From positions 1 through 9,545 of the forward strand of contig JAJQCI010000114.1 in the NCBI GenBank assembly GCA_021202835.1: 9,545 nucleotides of DNA, written 5' to 3'. Shown in pieces: positions 6,152-9,545 of this stretch. The stretch comes from Clostridiales bacterium. Lineage in GTDB: Bacteria > Bacillota > Clostridia > Lachnospirales > CAG-274. The notes below the pieces were generated by a model, which was not told the DNA's origin, did not search any database, and was given only the letters and a program-made list of their open reading frames with translations. How positions within the stretch are numbered: position 1 is the stretch's first letter; each line of letters opens with the position of its first letter. A program made the translations under genes and the position numbers.

Positions 6152-8434
6152 TTAACGAACGGAGAATTTCTTGGAGTTGTAAAGCATAAATAATATTATG
6201 CCGATTATGATTGCTGTAAAAAGCAGTATCGCTCCCACTCCGGCGGCCCCTATGTGCCTTGTTATTCTGAATACATATTCGCTTTGGTTTCCGGCTCTGT
6301 CAACGGCAATAAGGGTATATTCTCCTACGCCGCTTACAGTGGCGCTGCCGCCGCTTTCGCCCAATATTTTTTCATCTCCGGATTTAGAGAAAAGGTGAAG
6401 AGTTGTTTCATCGTCATAACAAACCAGGCTGACCTCGTTGCCCGTTGATTTCATATTGCTTTTAAGCCCTTCAAAATACACTATGGGAGCAGTTTTGTCA
6501 ACGACAATTTCCGTTTGAAGTATAGGCAGCCCCTCCCCCGTAAGCTCAATTGTATATCTGCCGTCCAAAGGCATAACAAGAACCTCAAGGCCCGAATTTA
6601 AAGCCTTTTTAACCTGCAGATTTATCATTGCGGCGCCATCTTCCGCCGCTTCTCTTTCAGGGTCGGTTTCCTCCTCCGGAGGTTCGGGTTCGGCTTCCTC
6701 GGCGCCATCTTCACCGGCTTCGCCGACCTTTCCGGTTTCTTCGCTTTCCTCCGCCTCGGCAGCTGCCGGCTCGGTTTCCTCCTCCGGGAATTTAACCTCG
6801 TCAGCGTTTGAGTCAAAGCCGTAATTTTCTTTATAATCACTGTATTCCAGGCTTGTAATGGAATATCCCCCCGGAGCCGTAAAGCTGTCGAAATTGTTCA
6901 CTGGGTTTGCGTATAAATAAAAGTTTGCCTCCAGTGAACTTCCGAATCTGTCGCTTACAAAAAGAGTATAGCTTCCGGTTTCTTCTATAAGATCCGTTGT
7001 TTCATATTCCTCATCGTCTCTCGTTATTGAATATTCCAGGCTGTCATCCATAGTCAGCTTGAGAGACGAACTTGAAAACATGCCTGCAGGCATATTGGCA
7101 TAAAATTTACTGCCGCCGACGTTAAAGACAAACAGATTCCTGTCCGGGTCAAATTCATTTATAACAGAGTTTGCGTCCACTGCCTCATACAAAAAATCTT
7201 CCGGAAGGATATCGGCGTTTTCCGGCTCTTCCGCAGTAATCTCCGGCTCGGCGTCTGCTGATGCTTCGATGCCCTTTTGAATTCTGAATGTAAACCTTGC
7301 CCTGTATTTTGCTCCGTCAGAGCTGCTTACAATGTTTAAAATATATGTGCCCTGTTCGTTTATATACTCTTTGTTTATAAACTGGGTTTCGATACCGTCC
7401 TTAGTCATTGTCACAGTCATATTTGACGGTATGTCTATGTAAATATTTCCGCCGCTTATGCCGTTGTTGGCTATGTTTGTATAGAAGCCCTCTCCGTTGG
7501 AAAAAGTTTTCTTATAAAGGTTGGCCTCGGCATTATAGCTTTCCGACAAGCTGTCGGAAATTATGTTTTCGGTTGTTTCTTCAATAACCTCATCGGCATA
7601 TTCGGTCTCTCCCGATATAATTCCGGAAATGCTGCTTTGAACATCGGCTATTCCTGCCTGAAATGTTTCATAAACACCGGATGATGCCGAAGCAGCGGTA
7701 ATTGTGAAGTTAAAATCGGTTTTATAAACTCTGGCATATTCCTCCTTTGCGCCGTAGTTTTTTGCATATACACTCATTGTATAGCTGCCGGGAGTTTTTA
7801 TGATTTCATTGTTGTTATAGCCGATGGCAGACCCGTTTCTTTTAAGACTGTAGCCTACGTTTGAGGGCAATATAAAATTTGCCTGAGAAACATCTTCACC
7901 GTAAGCCGGCACTGAGGAATAAAATGCTTTGAAATTAGGGAATGAATATTTATATAATCCCGTTGCCGGGTCACTTTCGGCGCTGTTTATACAGCTTATC
8001 ATTTGAGCATCATATTCTTTGTTATATACTCCGGCAACAGGCTCGCCCATTATTCTGAAGGTAAAACAGCCGTAAACGGTTTCTCCGCTTATAACATCGC
8101 TTGAAACCGCCGTCAGAACATAATAGCCCTTGCCGTATATAACCTGACCGCTTATAAAATTTTCCGTTGTTCCGTCACAGGTGAGGGAGACGCTTATATC
8201 CTTGGGGACGGTTATAATAACGCCGTCATAGACTTTTCCGCCTTCGGGCACTGTTGAAGTAAACTGCCTGCCGTTGGCAAAGGTTTCGGTGTAAACTCCC
8301 GAATCCGTGTCGAAATTTTCGCTGAATTCCTCCACAAGCCTGCCCGTGTCGTCTCCCGGAGTTAAAACCGTCATATTTCCCACGATAATTATAAAAATAA
8401 TCGCCAACGCCGCTGCTTTGTTAAGTTTCTTCAT
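6152..8434 (-). CDS. Secreted, membrane-anchored multi-module protein with Ig-like C-terminal domain
   Basis: The protein has 760 residues from the ATG at 8434. An upstream in-frame ATG at 8482 would add 16 residues. The later start is preferred because GAGGTGG sits 6 nt before it and because it puts a typical signal peptide first (MKKLNKAAALA then IIFIIIVG). The mature part holds four divergent beta-rich modules of about 75-90 residues (near 47-130, 160-248, 307-387, 433-510). Each starts with an F-N/G-x-x-F/Y pattern and ends with GxY followed by alternating hydrophobics. A Glu/Ala/Pro-rich stalk follows (550-602), then an Ig-like module (about 604-724) with VDKTAP near 645 and AVDRAGN near 710. 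Both motifs are common in bacterial Ig-like repeats. A transmembrane helix (728-751) and short basic tail end the protein. There is no LPxTG sortase signal. The expected topology is extracellular with one C-terminal anchor. Its place in a conjugation operon suggests a surface or mating-contact role (inference). Confidence 0.78.
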   Translation of the reverse strand: MKKLNKAAALAIIFIIIVGNMTVLTPGDDTGRLVEEFSENFDTDSGVYTETFANGRQFTSTVPEGGKVYDGVIITVPKDISVSLTCDGTTENFISGQVIYGKGYYVLTAVSSDVISGETVYGCFTFRIMGEPVAGVYNKEYDAQMISCINSAESDPATGLYKYSFPNFKAFYSSVPAYGEDVSQANFILPSNVGYSLKRNGSAIGYNNNEIIKTPGSYTMSVYAKNYGAKEEYARVYKTDFNFTITAASASSGVYETFQAGIADVQSSISGIISGETEYADEVIEETTENIISDSLSESYNAEANLYKKTFSNGEGFYTNIANNGISGGNIYIDIPSNMTVTMTKDGIETQFINKEYINEQGTYILNIVSSSDGAKYRARFTFRIQKGIEASADAEPEITAEEPENADILPEDFLYEAVDANSVINEFDPDRNLFVFNVGGSKFYANMPAGMFSSSSLKLTMDDSLEYSITRDDEEYETTDLIEETGSYTLFVSDRFGSSLEANFYLYANPVNNFDSFTAPGGYSITSLEYSDYKENYGFDSNADEVKFPEEETEPAAAEAEESEETGKVGEAGEDGAEEAEPEPPEEETDPEREAAEDGAAMINLQVKKALNSGLEVLVMPLDGRYTIELTGEGLPILQTEIVVDKTAPIVYFEGLKSNMKSTGNEVSLVCYDDETTLHLFSKSGDEKILGESGGSATVSGVGEYTLIAVDRAGNQSEYVFRITRHIGAAGVGAILLFTAIIIGIILFMLYNSKKFSVR
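6629..6787 (-). repeat. Glu/Ala/Pro-rich stalk with in-frame direct repeats
   Basis: This part encodes an acidic segment (residues 550-602) between the four modules and the membrane-proximal Ig-like domain. Two exact direct repeats are visible in the DNA: a 17-mer, tcggtttcctcctccgg, at 6663-6679 and 6771-6787 (108 nt apart), and a 13-mer, cggcgccatcttc, at 6631-6643 and 6700-6712 (69 nt apart). Both distances are multiples of three, so gain or loss of units would change stalk length without breaking the frame. Confidence 0.75.
6908..8296 (-). repeat. Four divergent beta-type modules in the surface protein
   Basis: Modules lie at about 8296-8048, 7957-7697, 7516-7274 and 7138-6908. Each begins with a short Phe/Tyr-rich strand (for example ETFANGRQF, YSFPNFKAFY, KTFSNGEGFY, FNVGGSKFY). 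Next comes a Val/Ile-Pro segment (TVP, SVP, NIA, NMP). A GxY-x-hydrophobic strand near the end (GYYVLTAV, GSYTMSVY, GTYILNIV, GSYTLFVS) is followed by a F-x-F/Y strand. They are too diverged to recognise at the DNA level. They look like Ig- or fibronectin-type folds, but I do not recognise a named family. Confidence 0.65.
8421..8434 (-). other. 14-nt gene overlap, CPBP protease / Ig-like protein
   Basis: The sequence ATGAAGAAACTTAA contains the start codon of the downstream gene and the TAA stop of the upstream one in different frames. Such overlaps usually accompany translational coupling within one transcript. Confidence 0.85.
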
Positions 8435-9254
8435 TCTTTGCCACCTCACAACCCTTGTTCGGAATATATAGGTTCTTTTCAAAATAATTTTTTATCCATG
8501 TTCTGTCAAAAATAAAATACAATATTCCAATTCCGACAATAAACGAAACAATCACATACACCTTATTGCCGAAGGTATATTTGTATATCCTCTCATATTT
8601 GGAAAGAAGCAAGGGCCCACAGGAAATCAGATTGAAAAAGCTGTGAACCGCCGCCCCCGGCAGAGCGCTTTTATAATATAAACAAACCGCTCCCAAAATA
8701 AAGCCCATAATTGCGGCATAAATACTCCATATAATGTTAAAATGCATAAAGCCGAACACGCACGCTGCGGCAATAAGCCCGACCCCCTCGCCGAGCCTGC
8801 TGCAGAGTTTTCTTTGGAAGATGCCTCTGAAAAAAATTTCTTCCAAAACAGGCGTTACAACAGCCATAACAATAACTGTTTCATAAATGCTCCCCGTTGC
8901 GGTTATTATGCTATAGCTTTCAGTGTAGCTTTTTGATATACCGGAGGGAATAATATTGAGAATTCCCCCTACTGTAAAATTAAGCCCGATTCCCATAAGC
9001 ACAAGCATTAAAATATCATTTCTGCTTAATTTCACGAATTTTATGCCCAAAGCCTCTTTAAAGCCCAAGCCGTATTTCTTCTTCTCTCTTTTTCTGATGT
9101 GGTTTATTGCAAAAAACAGGGAAAACGCCGTAATTGCCGCTTCGCTTATTCCGACAGGATACATAACGGAAACAAAAACGCAGTATACGAAAACGTAAAC
9201 AATAACATACCAAACAAGCTCAAAATAAACCCGGTTTATTTTACCAATCTTCAT
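8421..9254 (-). CDS. CPBP-family (Abi/CAAX-like) intramembrane metalloprotease
   Basis: The protein has 277 residues from the ATG at 9254. Several further upstream ATGs reach back to 9290, but they arise inside the Asp/Glu codon run of the preceding gene, so the nearest one is preferred; it overlaps that gene by 14 nt. No good ribosome binding site precedes any of these starts, so translational coupling is likely. About eight hydrophobic segments are visible (near 10-34, 39-53, 80-101, 125-145, 158-173, 174-194, 197-217, 232-249). All family motifs are intact: EEIFFR (E138, E139, R143), FGFMH (H171) and HSFFN (H204, N208). These residues form the active site of glutamate-type intramembrane proteases such as Rce1. 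Known bacterial members act in bacteriocin self-immunity or in cell-envelope regulation. The substrate here is unknown. The neighbouring membrane proteins are candidates, but this is only inference from position. Confidence 0.9.
   Translation of the reverse strand: MKIGKINRVYFELVWYVIVYVFVYCVFVSVMYPVGISEAAITAFSLFFAINHIRKREKKKYGLGFKEALGIKFVKLSRNDILMLVLMGIGLNFTVGGILNIIPSGISKSYTESYSIITATGSIYETVIVMAVVTPVLEEIFFRGIFQRKLCSRLGEGVGLIAAACVFGFMHFNIIWSIYAAIMGFILGAVCLYYKSALPGAAVHSFFNLISCGPLLLSKYERIYKYTFGNKVYVIVSFIVGIGILYFIFDRTWIKNYFEKNLYIPNKGCEVAKNEET
8441..8447 (-). promoter_or_regulatory. Ribosome binding site that decides the start of the Ig-like protein
   Basis: GAGGTGG on the minus strand lies 6 nt before the ATG at 8434, inside the last codons of the CPBP gene. 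No comparable site precedes the earlier in-frame ATG at 8482. The downstream start therefore has better support, and it also places the signal peptide at the N-terminus. Confidence 0.8.
9241..9254 (-). other. 14-nt gene overlap, acidic-tail protein / CPBP protease
   Basis: The sequence ATGAAGATTGGTAA contains the likely CPBP start and the TAA stop of the preceding gene. It has the same length and the same first seven bases as the overlap at 8421-8434. If an earlier CPBP ATG (up to 9290) is used instead, the overlap grows to as much as 50 nt. Confidence 0.65.
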
Positions 9255-9545
9255 CTTCGTCTTCGTATTCATCTTCATCATAATATTCATCTTCGTCCCA
9301 TTTGTTATATCCTAAAAGAGGTCCGCTCTCTTCCCAATCATCGTCTTCATAATCATAACTGTCTGTATCGGCTGACGAATAGTCGTCTGTCTTATTTTTA
9401 TCTTTTTTCGACTTTTCCTTCTTTTTAAATACTCCCGGCTTAGGCAGTTCGCCTAATTTGGGCAACTTATTTAAAAGAGAATCAAATAACGAAGGATCGG
9501 GCTTCTTTTCAAAAGGATTTTCTTCGGCTTCACCGGCCTTTTCGT
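9241..9545 (-). CDS. C-terminal fragment of an unidentified protein with Lys-rich patch and acidic tail
   Basis: The frame is open from the window edge to a TAA at 9241-9243, leaving about 100 residues of the C-terminus. A TTG at 9465 could in principle start translation, but the frame continues upstream in the same style, so it is read as an internal Leu codon. The fragment starts with a mixed-charge part containing PFEKKP and LPKLGELPKPG. A Lys cluster (KKKEKSKKDKNK) follows, then a long Asp/Glu/Tyr run that ends with EDEDW at the C-terminus. No fold is recognisable. Given its place just before T4SS membrane genes, this could be the disordered tail of a coupling ATPase (VirD4-like) or of another transfer protein, but nothing in the fragment proves that. 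It overlaps the CPBP gene and is probably in the same operon. Confidence 0.6.
   Translation of the reverse strand, partial: EKAGEAEENPFEKKPDPSLFDSLLNKLPKLGELPKPGVFKKKEKSKKDKNKTDDYSSADTDSYDYEDDDWEESGPLLGYNKWDEDEYYDEDEYEDEDEDW

Noticed and set aside
6510..6530. LPILQ in the Ig-like protein as a possible sortase-like signal
   Set aside because: It is not LPxTG, lies before the Ig-like core rather than next to the C-terminal helix, and is followed by more than 100 residues of folded-looking sequence.
8435..8482. Earlier start of the Ig-like protein at 8482
   Set aside because: It has no good ribosome binding site and would put 16 mostly basic and aromatic residues before the signal peptide. GAGGTGG just before 8434 explains the later start.
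9241..9465. Separate small acidic protein starting at TTG 9465
   Set aside because: The frame stays open to the window edge with similar charged composition and there is no convincing ribosome binding site before the TTG, so a longer protein entering the window is more likely.

Overview
The window is a dense block of five genes, all on the minus strand, running from position 9545 down to position 1. It looks like part of a conjugative type IV secretion (T4SS) operon from a Gram-positive, Clostridia-like bacterium. The reasons are strong GGTG-type ribosome binding sites, frequent ATA and AGA codons, a VirB6/TrbL-like membrane protein resembling the family of Firmicute integrative and conjugative elements (CD1112-type), and a cell-surface protein with a signal peptide and one C-terminal membrane anchor, which suggests no outer membrane. 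Whether it sits on an integrated element or a plasmid cannot be seen: there is no integrase, relaxase, origin or att site in the window.

Layout in order of transcription. (1) 9545-9241: the C-terminal end of a protein entering from outside the window, with a Lys-rich patch and a very acidic tail. (2) 9254-8421: a complete CPBP-family (Abi/CAAX-like) intramembrane protease with all catalytic motifs. (3) 8434-6152: a secreted, membrane-anchored protein with four divergent copies of a beta-type module, a Glu-rich stalk and an Ig-like module. (4) 6121-4721: a VirB6/TrbL-like polytopic membrane protein with a Gly/Ser/Gln-rich tail. (5) 4699-1: a second VirB6/TrbL-like protein, whose membrane domain (about 375 residues) is followed by at least 1190 residues of repeats; it runs off the window without a stop.

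The genes overlap by 14 nt (1/2 and 2/3) or are separated by 30 nt (3/4) and 21 nt (4/5). No terminator or internal promoter is visible, so they are probably co-transcribed. No stretch over 300 bases lacks a gene, and every plus-strand ORF is a shadow.

The most unusual feature is the giant VirB6-like protein. Its soluble part has two levels of repetition: a unit of about 74 residues with a GSxxWNxYN-type signature and a near-invariant Arg 30 residues later, and a larger block with a 385-residue period that contains one such unit plus other sequence. A working hypothesis (inference) is that the two VirB6 paralogues form the membrane core of a conjugation channel, that the long repeat tail is a scaffold or contact arm, and that the Ig-like protein acts at the cell surface in mating contact. 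The role of the CPBP protease is open.
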